The position numbers and the translations under genes were made by a program. 64,000 nucleotides of DNA from Butyrivibrio sp. Its GTDB lineage: Bacteria; Bacillota; Clostridia; Lachnospirales; Lachnospiraceae. This document shows, in pieces, positions 51,522 to 59,281 of the stretch (positions within the stretch are counted from its first letter, which is position 1; every line of letters starts with the position of its first letter). The notes beneath the pieces are model-generated. The model did no database searches and had not been told where the DNA came from. It was given only the letters and a program-made list of their open reading frames with translations. The stretch covers positions 1 through 64,000 of the forward strand of contig SVFV01000007.1 in assembly GCA_015056655.1 (NCBI GenBank), read 5' to 3'.

Positions 51522-52120
51522 TGGATCTTTATAGTGGACATATTAACAAGCTTATAGATGAGCTTTCTTCCCTTCCGGGTATAGGCGGTAAATCTGCCCA
51601 GAGACTTGCTTTTTACCTGATTGGATTACCTAAGGAAAGGGTTAAAAGGCTGGCTGATTCCATAGTCGATGCAAGGGAAAATGTTCATTATTGTAAGGAA
51701 TGTTATACATTGACAGATAATGATATCTGTCCTATCTGTGCCAATGAAAACAGGGACCATCACACTATCATGGTGGTTGAGAACGCAAGAGATCTTGCAG
51801 CTTATGAGAAGACTGGTAAATATGAAGGTGTTTATCATGTTTTGCATGGAGCGATTTCACCGATGCTCGGCATTGGCCCTGGAGATATAAAGCTGACAGA
51901 GCTGGTACAGAGACTGCAAAATGAAGAAGTTGGTGAAGTTATAATTGCTACTAATTCAAGTCTTGAAGGCGAGACTACTGCGATGTATATCAGTAAGCTG
52001 ATAAAGCCTACAGGTATCAAGGTTACAAGAATCGCAAGCGGAGTTCCGGTCGGAGGAGACTTGGAGTATATAGATGAAGTTACGCTGTTGCGTGCTTTAG
52101 AAGGAAGAACAGAACTTTAA
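51521..52120 (+). CDS. recR: recombination mediator RecR
   Basis: This 199-residue protein has the helix-hairpin-helix SSLPGIGGKSAQRLAFYL, the four-cysteine zinc finger (CKECYTLTDNDICPIC) and a Toprim domain (IMVVENARDLAAYEKTGKYEGVYHVLHG), then a C-terminal Walker B-like GGDLEYIDEVTLLRALEGR. RecR acts with RecO and RecF to load RecA at gaps. It overlaps ybaB by one base, so translation is coupled. Confidence 0.96.
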   Translation: MDLYSGHINKLIDELSSLPGIGGKSAQRLAFYLIGLPKERVKRLADSIVDARENVHYCKECYTLTDNDICPICANENRDHHTIMVVENARDLAAYEKTGKYEGVYHVLHGAISPMLGIGPGDIKLTELVQRLQNEEVGEVIIATNSSLEGETTAMYISKLIKPTGIKVTRIASGVPVGGDLEYIDEVTLLRALEGRTEL

Positions 52121-52151
52121 TTATTTTATCAACATGACGGAGGAAAAAAGT

Positions 52152-53192
52152 ATGACTGTTAAAAGGGAGTTCTTAGGAGAAACAAAGCAGGGTGCACCTA
52201 TTTATGGTTATCATATTACAAACAACAATGGCACAGAGCTCTGTGTATTAAACTATGGAGCTGCAATTCGCAATATTTTTGTGAAGGATAAGAATGGTGA
52301 TAAGAAGGATGTTGTCCTTGGCTTTGATGATGTCACAGGCTACCTTGATAACAGCTGCTTCCTTGGTGTTGTTGTAGGACCTAGTGCGAACCGTGTTGCA
52401 AATGGTAAGTATTCTATTGATGGCAAGACATATACAATGGCTATCAATGATGGTCCTAACAACCTTCATAGTGATTTCGATAATGGTTTTCATAAGAGAG
52501 TATGGGATGCTTCAGAGGATTCTGATAGCGTAACATTCACACTTAAGGCTGAGGATGGAGATCTTGGATTCTCAGGAAACAGAGAGTTCAGTGTTACATA
52601 TTCTCTTTCAGATGATGATGCAGTATCCATTCATTATCATGCAACAAGTGATGCAAGAACTCTCATGAACATCACAAATCATTGCTATTTCAATCTGGGC
52701 GGTCACAACTCAGGAACTATCCTGAATCATGTGGCTCAGTTTAATGCTAGTATGACAACACCTGTTGGCGAGGGACTTATCCCTACAGGCGAGATTGTAA
52801 GCGTAGAGGGTACACCTTTTGACTTTAGAAAAGCTAAGCCCATCGGAAAGGAAATTGATGCTGATAACGAGCAGCTTAAGCTTGGCAGCGGATATGACCA
52901 CAACCTTATAATTGATGGTGCTGATGGCACAAGAAGAACCTTCGCTACAGTTACATGCCCTGAGACAGGCATTACTATGCAGTGTTCAACAACTCTTCCT
53001 GCTTTCCAGTTTTATGCAGGAAACTTCCTTACAGCTGAGAATGCTAAGGATGGTGCTACTTATGGTAAGAGAGATGGTTTCTGTCTTGAAACTCAGTTCC
53101 ATCCTGATTGCATAAATCATGATAACTTCCCGGATCCTGTATTTGGACCTGAGAGGGAATATGATTCAGTTACGGTATATAAATTTTCATAA
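52152..53192 (+). CDS. galM: aldose 1-epimerase (galactose mutarotase)
   Basis: The protein has 346 residues from the ATG at 52152, with CGGAGGA seven bases upstream. The in-frame ATG at 52134 lies ahead of that site. Family signatures are present: NYGAAIRNIFVKDKNG, VGPSANRVANGKYSIDG, NLHSDFDNGFHKRVWD with the N-x-L-H-G-like substrate motif, TNHCYFNLGGHNSG with the catalytic His, and FCLETQFHPDCINH with the catalytic Glu. It interconverts the alpha and beta anomers of hexoses. It has no signal peptide. It lies 31 bp after recR but is functionally linked to sugar metabolism. Confidence 0.92.
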   Translation: MTVKREFLGETKQGAPIYGYHITNNNGTELCVLNYGAAIRNIFVKDKNGDKKDVVLGFDDVTGYLDNSCFLGVVVGPSANRVANGKYSIDGKTYTMAINDGPNNLHSDFDNGFHKRVWDASEDSDSVTFTLKAEDGDLGFSGNREFSVTYSLSDDDAVSIHYHATSDARTLMNITNHCYFNLGGHNSGTILNHVAQFNASMTTPVGEGLIPTGEIVSVEGTPFDFRKAKPIGKEIDADNEQLKLGSGYDHNLIIDGADGTRRTFATVTCPETGITMQCSTTLPAFQFYAGNFLTAENAKDGATYGKRDGFCLETQFHPDCINHDNFPDPVFGPEREYDSVTVYKFS

Positions 53193-53206
53193 GAAATACA
53201 GGCATT

Positions 53207-54427
53207 ATGGCAGAAGTTAGAGATTTTAGTAAGTATATAAGGCGAGACTCATCTGATGATGAGGAGAAGGAATATACAGGGCCTTCATATACAGAGAAAA
53301 TAAGAAATCACCGCATTGCTGTGACTGTCAGAACAGTTATAGGAATTGTGGTTATAGTTTTACTGGTGCTGGCTATTTATGTAAGCTGGCGAGATAAGCA
53401 TTTTAGTGAATCAAATATTACGTCCAGTGTGCGTATTTCTGATTCATCAGGATCAAATGCTATTAATCTTGGAGGATATGTACTCCAGTATAGTAAGGAT
53501 GGTGCAAATTGCGTCAATTCACAGGGGGAGCAGCTCTGGAATCAGACCTATCAGATGCAGAACCCTACTATTCACACCTGCAAAAATGTTGTTGCTATAG
53601 GAGATTACAACGGACATAACATTTATGTTGCAAATACCTCAGGCTCACTTGGGAAAATAGACACAAATCTTCCTATAAGAGATTTCTGTGTAGCTTCCCA
53701 GGGAGTTGTGGCAGCAGTTCTTGATGATCAGGATGTAACCTGGATATATTTGTTTGATGCACAGGGGAACACACTTGCAAGCTTTAAGACGACTATGCAG
53801 GATAGTGGATATCCCATGGATGTAAGTATATCTCCCAGTGGAGAGCTGGTATGTGTTTCATATTTGAAAGCTGACAACGGACAGCTCAAGACCAGTGTCG
53901 CTTTCTTTAACTTCGGTGCTGTAGGACAGAATTCTACAGATAACTATGCAAGTGGTTATGATTATCCGGGAACTGTTGTGCCTTACGTTCAGTTTATGAA
54001 TGACAGTAAGATTTTTGCAGCAGCAGATGACCGTATAATGTTCTTCTCCGGTAAAGAGGTTCCTACAAGCCAGACGGAAGCTTTAACTGGAAATGAAGAA
54101 ATTCGTTCTATATTTTATAATGACTCATACGTGGGCGTTGTATTTATAAATAATGATTCACAGGGAGCATACAGACTCCAGGTATACAATACTCAGGGAG
54201 ATCTGGTCACAACCATATTCTTTGATCTTGAATATGTGGATGTGTTCTTTGACAATGAGCAGATAGGAATTTATGGACAAAATGAGTTCCTGTTATGTGA
54301 TATGAATGGTAATGAGAAATTCAGTGCAGGCTTTGATAAGGCTGTTAAGGTTATGATACCTACAAGTGTCCGCAGCAAATTCCTGCTTGTTACAGAAAAT
54401 GCAATAGAAACTCTGGAATTGAACTAG
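53207..54427 (+). CDS. DUF5711-type membrane-anchored protein
   Basis: This 406-residue protein has a cytoplasmic basic and acidic N-terminus, one membrane segment (TVIGIVVIVLLVLAIYVSW, about residues 45-63), and an extracytoplasmic domain of about 330 residues. That domain has repeated beta blades such as GEQLWNQTYQMQNPTIHTCKN, DVSISPSGELVCVSYL and RLQVYNTQGDLVTTIFF. It matches the DUF5711 proteins of Lachnospiraceae, probably a propeller facing outward. The function is unknown. The next gene encodes a CvpA-like protein with a 19-bp gap, so the pair may be co-expressed. Confidence 0.75.
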   Translation: MAEVRDFSKYIRRDSSDDEEKEYTGPSYTEKIRNHRIAVTVRTVIGIVVIVLLVLAIYVSWRDKHFSESNITSSVRISDSSGSNAINLGGYVLQYSKDGANCVNSQGEQLWNQTYQMQNPTIHTCKNVVAIGDYNGHNIYVANTSGSLGKIDTNLPIRDFCVASQGVVAAVLDDQDVTWIYLFDAQGNTLASFKTTMQDSGYPMDVSISPSGELVCVSYLKADNGQLKTSVAFFNFGAVGQNSTDNYASGYDYPGTVVPYVQFMNDSKIFAAADDRIMFFSGKEVPTSQTEALTGNEEIRSIFYNDSYVGVVFINNDSQGAYRLQVYNTQGDLVTTIFFDLEYVDVFFDNEQIGIYGQNEFLLCDMNGNEKFSAGFDKAVKVMIPTSVRSKFLLVTENAIETLELN

Positions 54428-54446
54428 TTAATTAAAAGGGTTGATT

Positions 54447-54899
54447 ATGGAATTGATGAATTTTGTATCCCAGCCGCAAGTGCTTGTTTCACTTGCGGTA
54501 TTAATTATTTTATTGTGGAGAATATCAGATGGCTATAGAAATGGGCTTATTACAGAGCTTTTGACAATTGCTGCTCTTGCTGTAGGCTTTGTGGCTATAT
54601 TGGTTTCAACAGATACTTTAAATAAGTTTCTTAAAGGCGATAATCTGTCCATTGTGGCTACAGCTTTAAAAATAGCTATCATTATCGTTATTTACAGGGC
54701 GATTAATGGCATTGCAGCTGGTGCCAAGGGTATAAAGAATATTCCTATTGTAGGTGGAGCTAATAAACTTTTAGGTGGAGTTTTTGGAATTATTGAAACT
54801 TATATCTGGGTTTATGTGTTAAATTATATAATCGGATACGATTTTGCTTCTGCAATAAAGTTCACAATCGCAGGCGTAGTCAGCGTTTTCAAAGTTTGA
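54447..54899 (+). CDS. CvpA-family membrane protein
   Basis: The protein has 150 residues from ATG 54447 with AAAAGGG upstream. A TTG at 54441 is in frame but overlaps that site. Four membrane segments are visible, and the motif WRISDGYRNGLITELLTIAALAVGFVAILVS resembles the CvpA/colicin V production family start (D-x-x-R/Y-G-x-x-x-G). A central loop has GAKGIKNIPIVGGANKLLGGVFG, the usual family signature of a leaving helix. It may have a general envelope role. The function is not defined in Firmicutes. Confidence 0.75.
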   Translation: MELMNFVSQPQVLVSLAVLIILLWRISDGYRNGLITELLTIAALAVGFVAILVSTDTLNKFLKGDNLSIVATALKIAIIIVIYRAINGIAAGAKGIKNIPIVGGANKLLGGVFGIIETYIWVYVLNYIIGYDFASAIKFTIAGVVSVFKV

Positions 54900-54931
54900 A
54901 TAAAATTTTTTTAAATTTTTTAAAAAAGTAC

Positions 54932-54960
54932 TTGCATTATATGGGGTACATATGTATAAT
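54932..54960 (+). promoter_or_regulatory. promoter of tRNA-Gln
   Basis: TTGCAT at 54932-54937 and TATAAT at 54955-54960 are separated by 17 bp, with the tRNA 14 bp downstream. Confidence 0.85.
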
Positions 54961-54973
54961 CAATTCTTGTCGG

Positions 54974-55046
54974 TGGGCTATCGCCAAGCGGTAAGGCAAC
55001 GGACTCTGACTCCGTCATTTCGTAGGTTCGAATCCTACTAGCCCAG
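54974..55046 (+). tRNA. tRNA-Gln (CTG anticodon)
   Basis: The acceptor is TGGGCTA/TAGCCCA, with a U1-A72 pair as in bacterial tRNA-Gln. The D arm is GCCAAGCGGTAAGGC and the anticodon loop CTCTGAC gives anticodon CTG. The T arm is GTAGGTTCGAATCCTAC. The CCA end is not encoded. A terminator follows within 6 bp. Confidence 0.95.
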
Positions 55047-55051
55047 TTATC

Positions 55052-55078
55052 ACTCCTCAGATTTATCTGGGGAGTTTT
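55052..55078 (+). terminator. rho-independent terminator of tRNA-Gln
   Basis: ACTCCTCAG at 55052-55060 pairs with CTGGGGAGT with one G-T pair, then TTTT. Confidence 0.85.
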
Positions 55079-55202
55079 GATTTATATAGAGATATTTGTA
55101 TTAGATAAGCTTAGAGTTTTTTTAGAAAACTTTTTTGGGTTTTGTGGTATTATAGATGGGTCAGATTATCTGTCAAAAACAAATCCAGGCACGAGGTGCG
55201 TT

Positions 55203-55835
55203 GTGAAAGCGTTAGTTAAAGAGTTTTCATTCCCTATAATTTGGGAATTATTATTTATATGTTTATTTATTTTGCGCCCTTTCAAGACGCTGTATTTGTT
55301 TTTCATTTATTATCTTGTACTTCTGGTTTATTTCCGCGAGAGTTTTTCATTCAAAGATTACAAGGACAATTTTGAAAGGATCAAGGGATTCTGGCTTCCT
55401 GTAGTGATTACAACCATAGCAGCGTTTGGAGCATACTGGGTAAAGGTTAATCTTATACAGAGAAATTTCTTTATGGTTGATGGAACCTACAATATCACTT
55501 GGGAGAACAGTTATATCGGTGAGGCTTTATATGCACTGACAATCATGTTTCTTGGCCCTATCGTGAGTGAGCTCTTTTATAGAAAAGCGATAATGAGATT
55601 TGATGGTCCACTTCCTACAGCGATAAGCTTCTTTGCCGGACTTATCTTATGTGCCTTTGGAAGTGCATATTTACCACTTGGTTTACTTGAAGCTGTGCTT
55701 CTTGCTCTTCCCTACGCAGTAGCTTATCTGTGTACGAAGAATGTATATGTGACAATAACTGTACATATAATATTTATGCTATATCATCATGTTCCCAATA
55801 TCATATATGATGTAGCGAGAATATCACTTAGATGA
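55203..55835 (+). CDS. CPBP-family intramembrane glutamic endopeptidase
   Basis: The protein has 210 residues from the GTG at 55203 (MKALVKEFSF), which has GAGG six bases upstream. The open frame extends back to a TTG at 55077, but that lies inside the tRNA terminator and has no binding site. It has about six membrane segments. The motif VSELFYRKAIM holds the Glu-x-x-x-Arg of the CPBP (Abi/CAAX protease) family, although the usual double Glu is Ser-Glu here. A second motif is CAFGSAYLPLGLLE, and a late His is in ITVHIIFMLYHH. It may process prenylated or membrane proteins or give immunity to bacteriocins. The role is not proven. Confidence 0.7.
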   Translation: MKALVKEFSFPIIWELLFICLFILRPFKTLYLFFIYYLVLLVYFRESFSFKDYKDNFERIKGFWLPVVITTIAAFGAYWVKVNLIQRNFFMVDGTYNITWENSYIGEALYALTIMFLGPIVSELFYRKAIMRFDGPLPTAISFFAGLILCAFGSAYLPLGLLEAVLLALPYAVAYLCTKNVYVTITVHIIFMLYHHVPNIIYDVARISLR

Positions 55836-55843
55836 CAATGATT

Positions 55844-55873
55844 AAGCCCTTAGCGTTATGCTAAGGGCTTTTA
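55844..55873. terminator. bidirectional rho-independent terminator
   Basis: AAGCCCTTAGC at 55844-55854 pairs perfectly with GCTAAGGGCTT, with TTTT after it. It lies between the convergent CPBP and GGDEF-EAL genes and can serve both. Confidence 0.9.
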
Positions 55874-55881
55874 ACTTACCA

Positions 55882-57570
55882 TCAATATTCTTCTTCGAAT
55901 TCTTTGATTGAGATTGGATGAGATAGATAATATCCCTGGAAGAGTTCACATCCTAGACTCTTTAGGTATTCAAATTGCTGTTCTGTTTCAACTCCTTCAG
56001 CTACTACGCTAAGTCCAAGATTCTGGCACAGCTTCATGCTGGCTTCAAGAACCATGCGGCTTCTTTCATCGCTATCGCTGCCAGCAATAAAGGCTTTGTC
56101 GAATTTTACATAGTCGGCATGAACATTCTTTAGCATATTAAGTGATACATGTCCGATTCCGAAGTTATCAACAGCAACCTTAAAGCCCGCCTCGCGGAAG
56201 GCATCCATGAGCTCGAACTGTCGCTCTGTATCATTCATCAGATCAACTTCAGAGAATTCAAGGAGAAGCTGATCGGGATTTATTCTATAGTTGTGTACCA
56301 GCTTCTTTACAACCTTTAATGCATCCATGTAGAAGAAATCCTTAGGAGATACATTTACGGAGATCATAAGCTTTTCTCTTGATGTATTAAGCCATGAACG
56401 AAGCTGCCTCATAACTAGCTCCCAGTTTTTCTCATCAAGCTTTGCAATATATTCAGATCTCTCGAGGATATTTATGTACTTATCGGGAGTCACCAGGGTT
56501 CCGTCTGGCTTTATCCATCTGGTAAGGGCTTCAGCAGCCTTTATTTTTTTATCTGCTCCAAATATAGGCTGGAGGTAAATGTGGAATTGTCCGTCTGCAA
56601 GATTCTGCTCAAAGGTGCTTAGGAATTCTTCTGCTTCCTCGGCCTGTTTTAGCAATCTCTTTGTGTAATAGGTGAGGATGTTTTCACGATGGTCATGGAG
56701 CGATTTAAGGGCGATATCAGCCCTTTCAATCATAGTTGTAACAGGGATGTCATGATCATCTATTCTATAGACTCCAAGGTGGAAATAAAGATGATAATTC
56801 TCGGTGTCAACAAGCTTACCTATTTCCTCTACGGCATCCATGAAAAGACCTTCATCGAAACGCTCCTCTGGCATGCACAGTACGAAATGGTCTGCCTGAA
56901 GACGACCATATACAGTGTCTGCTCCGCAGCGCTTTCTGAGCATATCAGCAATAGCAATAAGAACTTCATTGCCGCGCTGTCTTCCATATCGAGCATTCAG
57001 AGTTCTGAAATGTCTAATGTCGCCTGTGATCACGATACGGTCAACGTCGGGATCCTCTACAAGGAGTCTTCTTATTTCACGGCAAACGCCATCCAGATTG
57101 TAAAGTCTGGTCAGAAGATCATGGGTTACGATGTAATCAGATTCAGTCATACCCTGTGACATCTGGCGTCCGTCCGGGGTAATAACCTGATTTGGAGATG
57201 CGCTGTCTGAAACATTTTCTGTTACAGCAGTATCTATACTTATAAGTTCAAGAACGCATTCAAAGGTGGACTTATCCTGAAGTTCAACCTTTATCGGAAT
57301 AGATTGAATGAGATACCTGTTGTTCTGGTAGATTTCTTCTTTGGTCTGTCTCTTCGCACTCATCATTGCACGATAACTACAGCAGTTTGAGCATCTTGAT
57401 ACAGCAGACCAAACCGAATAACACTCCTTGGTATAATGCAGACATCCGATAGCGTCTATGGATATTTCCCTGCATTCTACTGGATCCACAAGGCGCACTG
57501 TATCGTACATGCGCTTCATGTAATCCATCATTTTCAGAAGTTCTTCATAGGTATACTCTTCAACCTTCAT
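55882..57570 (-). CDS. GGDEF-EAL protein with degenerate GGDEF site and Cys-rich N-terminus
   Basis: The protein has 562 residues. Residues 1-110 carry a Cys cluster (CREISIDAIGC, KECYSVWSAVSRCSNCC) that could bind a metal or an iron-sulfur centre. A GGDEF-like domain follows, but its signature reads RLQADHF in place of GGDEF, so it is probably inactive as a cyclase. The C-terminal EAL domain keeps EAL (AAEALTRW), the asparagine in ISVNVSP, VVAEGVETE and FQGYYLSHPI. The DDFGTG loop is VDNFGIG, so one metal-binding Asp is Asn. It is probably a c-di-GMP effector or a weak phosphodiesterase. It is 3 bp downstream of the AI-2E-type gene on the same strand, so the two form an operon. Confidence 0.85.
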   Translation of the reverse strand: MKVEEYTYEELLKMMDYMKRMYDTVRLVDPVECREISIDAIGCLHYTKECYSVWSAVSRCSNCCSYRAMMSAKRQTKEEIYQNNRYLIQSIPIKVELQDKSTFECVLELISIDTAVTENVSDSASPNQVITPDGRQMSQGMTESDYIVTHDLLTRLYNLDGVCREIRRLLVEDPDVDRIVITGDIRHFRTLNARYGRQRGNEVLIAIADMLRKRCGADTVYGRLQADHFVLCMPEERFDEGLFMDAVEEIGKLVDTENYHLYFHLGVYRIDDHDIPVTTMIERADIALKSLHDHRENILTYYTKRLLKQAEEAEEFLSTFEQNLADGQFHIYLQPIFGADKKIKAAEALTRWIKPDGTLVTPDKYINILERSEYIAKLDEKNWELVMRQLRSWLNTSREKLMISVNVSPKDFFYMDALKVVKKLVHNYRINPDQLLLEFSEVDLMNDTERQFELMDAFREAGFKVAVDNFGIGHVSLNMLKNVHADYVKFDKAFIAGSDSDERSRMVLEASMKLCQNLGLSVVAEGVETEQQFEYLKSLGCELFQGYYLSHPISIKEFEEEY

Positions 57571-57573
57571 AGA

Positions 57574-58722
57574 TTATTCCTCTTTATCTGCTTCGGCTTT
57601 AAGCGCCTGTGCAGCTTCTCTTTTCTCAATCCAGTTGGTATATACTACGTTGAAGATAGCAGCGAAAGGAATTGCAAGCATGATTCCTGCAACGCCGAAC
57701 ATTCTGCCACCAACAACCAATGTGACAAGAATCCAAATTGAAGGAACGTTAAGTGAACCTCCAAACAACTTGGGTTTTATTACGTATCCGTCCAGGGTCT
57801 GCAAAACGATGGTAAATATCAGGAAAAGCAGAGCATGGAAGGGATTAACCAAAACAAGTATAAAGCTTCCTATTATGGCACCGAGGATAGGACCAAAGGT
57901 AGGAGCGAGGTTTGTCACTCCGACTACAACTGAAATAAGTACGGAGTAAGACATTCCGGTAAAAAGCATAAATAGCCAGTTAACTACACCAACAATAAGA
58001 CCATCCAGAAGATCGAAGGTAATGTACTGGAGAAGTATTTTGTCGCACTTATCCCAGAAGGTTCCGATGGCTGTCATAAGCTGGGGAGACAAAAACTGTC
58101 TGGCTAGTCTCTTTGTACCACTCATAATTCGTTCGTGACCCATGAGGAAGTACATGGCCAAAATGAAACCAAGAATGGAGTTGGTGACATTTCTTCCAAT
58201 TCCAGCTGATACAGATATCGCCTGCTCAAGTATACTTGGAAGACGCTGTGAGAACTGAGACAGGAAGGTGTTGATCTTGGATGTGATTCCGGAAATATCC
58301 AGATGGAAATTGCCCGCCTGCAGACTCAGTGAATTAAGCATTGCTTCCAGGGATGTTGCATAACTATCAATATTCGAGATAAAGGAGGTTGTGCTGTCCA
58401 CTATCTGAGGAATCAGAGCAATTATGAGGAGAGCGATAACCAATATAACCGTTGCAACAGCCAGGATGACTGAAAGTGTTCTTTTTAATGTTGTATTTTT
58501 TGTTCTTTTAAACAGTTCTTTTTCATAAAAGCCTACCAAAGGGCTAAGCAAATATGCGATAATAATACCAGTTATAACTGGAGTAAAATATTTAAAAAGT
58601 ACCCCGAGTGCATCGAACAGAATGTTTATGTGCGATAATAAAAGGTATAGTATTACTGCCGAGCAGGTTGCCACCGTATAGGGGAACCAATTTCTGTTAA
58701 ACCAATTTTTGTTGAATTTCAT
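57574..58722 (-). CDS. AI-2E family (PerM-like) transporter
   Basis: This 382-residue membrane protein has about seven to eight hydrophobic segments and the family motif region GVTNLAPTFGPILGAIIGSFILV (about residues 280-302), then GYVIKPKLFGGSLNVPSIWIL, characteristic of the AI-2E/UPF0118 family. Members export small molecules or sodium and protons. AI-2 export is shown only for some, so the substrate is not assigned. A long extracellular loop lies around residues 110-180. It is the first gene of a two-gene operon with the c-di-GMP-type protein. Confidence 0.85.
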   Translation of the reverse strand: MKFNKNWFNRNWFPYTVATCSAVILYLLLSHINILFDALGVLFKYFTPVITGIIIAYLLSPLVGFYEKELFKRTKNTTLKRTLSVILAVATVILVIALLIIALIPQIVDSTTSFISNIDSYATSLEAMLNSLSLQAGNFHLDISGITSKINTFLSQFSQRLPSILEQAISVSAGIGRNVTNSILGFILAMYFLMGHERIMSGTKRLARQFLSPQLMTAIGTFWDKCDKILLQYITFDLLDGLIVGVVNWLFMLFTGMSYSVLISVVVGVTNLAPTFGPILGAIIGSFILVLVNPFHALLFLIFTIVLQTLDGYVIKPKLFGGSLNVPSIWILVTLVVGGRMFGVAGIMLAIPFAAIFNVVYTNWIEKREAAQALKAEADKEE

Positions 58723-58732
58723 ACAATAAATG

Positions 58733-58753
58733 TTGTGCTAAATGTTTGCACAA
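58733..58753. promoter_or_regulatory. inverted repeat between divergent genes
   Basis: TTGTGC at 58733-58738 and GCACAA at 58748-58753 form an inverted repeat with 9 bp between, in the 142-bp gap between the AI-2E-type and FdtA-like genes. It could be an operator. The gap is otherwise AT-rich with a TATAAT just downstream of the repeat. Confidence 0.3.
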
Positions 58754-58864
58754 ACCCCCAATCTATAATAGTATTAGTACATAATAATTTTAGACTTATA
58801 ATATTTCATATTCAATAAAAAAAATATTAAGTTTCGGATATAAATAAACGAATAGGAGTAAAAG

Positions 58865-59281
58865 ATGTTAAATCACACAGACCGGGTCAAGATGATTGAG
58901 TTCAAGGATATGGGTGATGAACGAGGTCAACTGGTTATTGTTGAGGGTGGTCATGATATTCCGTTTGAAATAAAAAGAGCATTCTATATGTACGGAAGTG
59001 ATGCTACAGTAGTGAGAGGACAGCATGCGAATCGCAGAACAGAATTTGTTCTCATTAACGTAGCAGGTTCTAGTAAGGTTAAGATATTAGACGGTGCAGG
59101 GAATGAGGCAATCTTTTGCCTGAATAGACCCAATACCGGTATATATATTCCAAACATGGTTTGGAAGGAGATGTATGATTTCAGTCCTGACTCAGTTTTG
59201 TTGGTTCTTGCCAGCGAGCACTATGACGCGGCAGAATATATACGAGATTACGATGAATACGTGGGGGAAATTTCGAAATGA
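58865..59281 (+). CDS. FdtA/QdtA-like sugar 3,4-ketoisomerase (WxcM-like cupin)
   Basis: This 138-residue cupin matches the FdtA/QdtA group throughout: FKDMGDERGQLVIVEGGHDIPFEIKRAFYMYGSD, VVRGQHANRRTEFVLINVAGSSKVKILDG and RPNTGIYIPNMVWKEMYDFSPDSVLLVLASEHYD. The His in RGQHAN is the catalytic base in family members. These enzymes isomerise dTDP-4-keto-6-deoxyglucose to the 3-keto form for amino-sugar synthesis. No partner transaminase or acetylase is in the window, so those would be elsewhere. Its stop codon overlaps the next start by 4 bp. Confidence 0.85.
   Translation: MLNHTDRVKMIEFKDMGDERGQLVIVEGGHDIPFEIKRAFYMYGSDATVVRGQHANRRTEFVLINVAGSSKVKILDGAGNEAIFCLNRPNTGIYIPNMVWKEMYDFSPDSVLLVLASEHYDAAEYIRDYDEYVGEISK

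Noticed and set aside
55077-55202. N-terminal extension of the CPBP protein
   Set aside because: The extended start lies in the tRNA-Gln terminator, has no ribosome binding site and its residues do not fit the family. GTG at 55203 has GAGG at the right distance.
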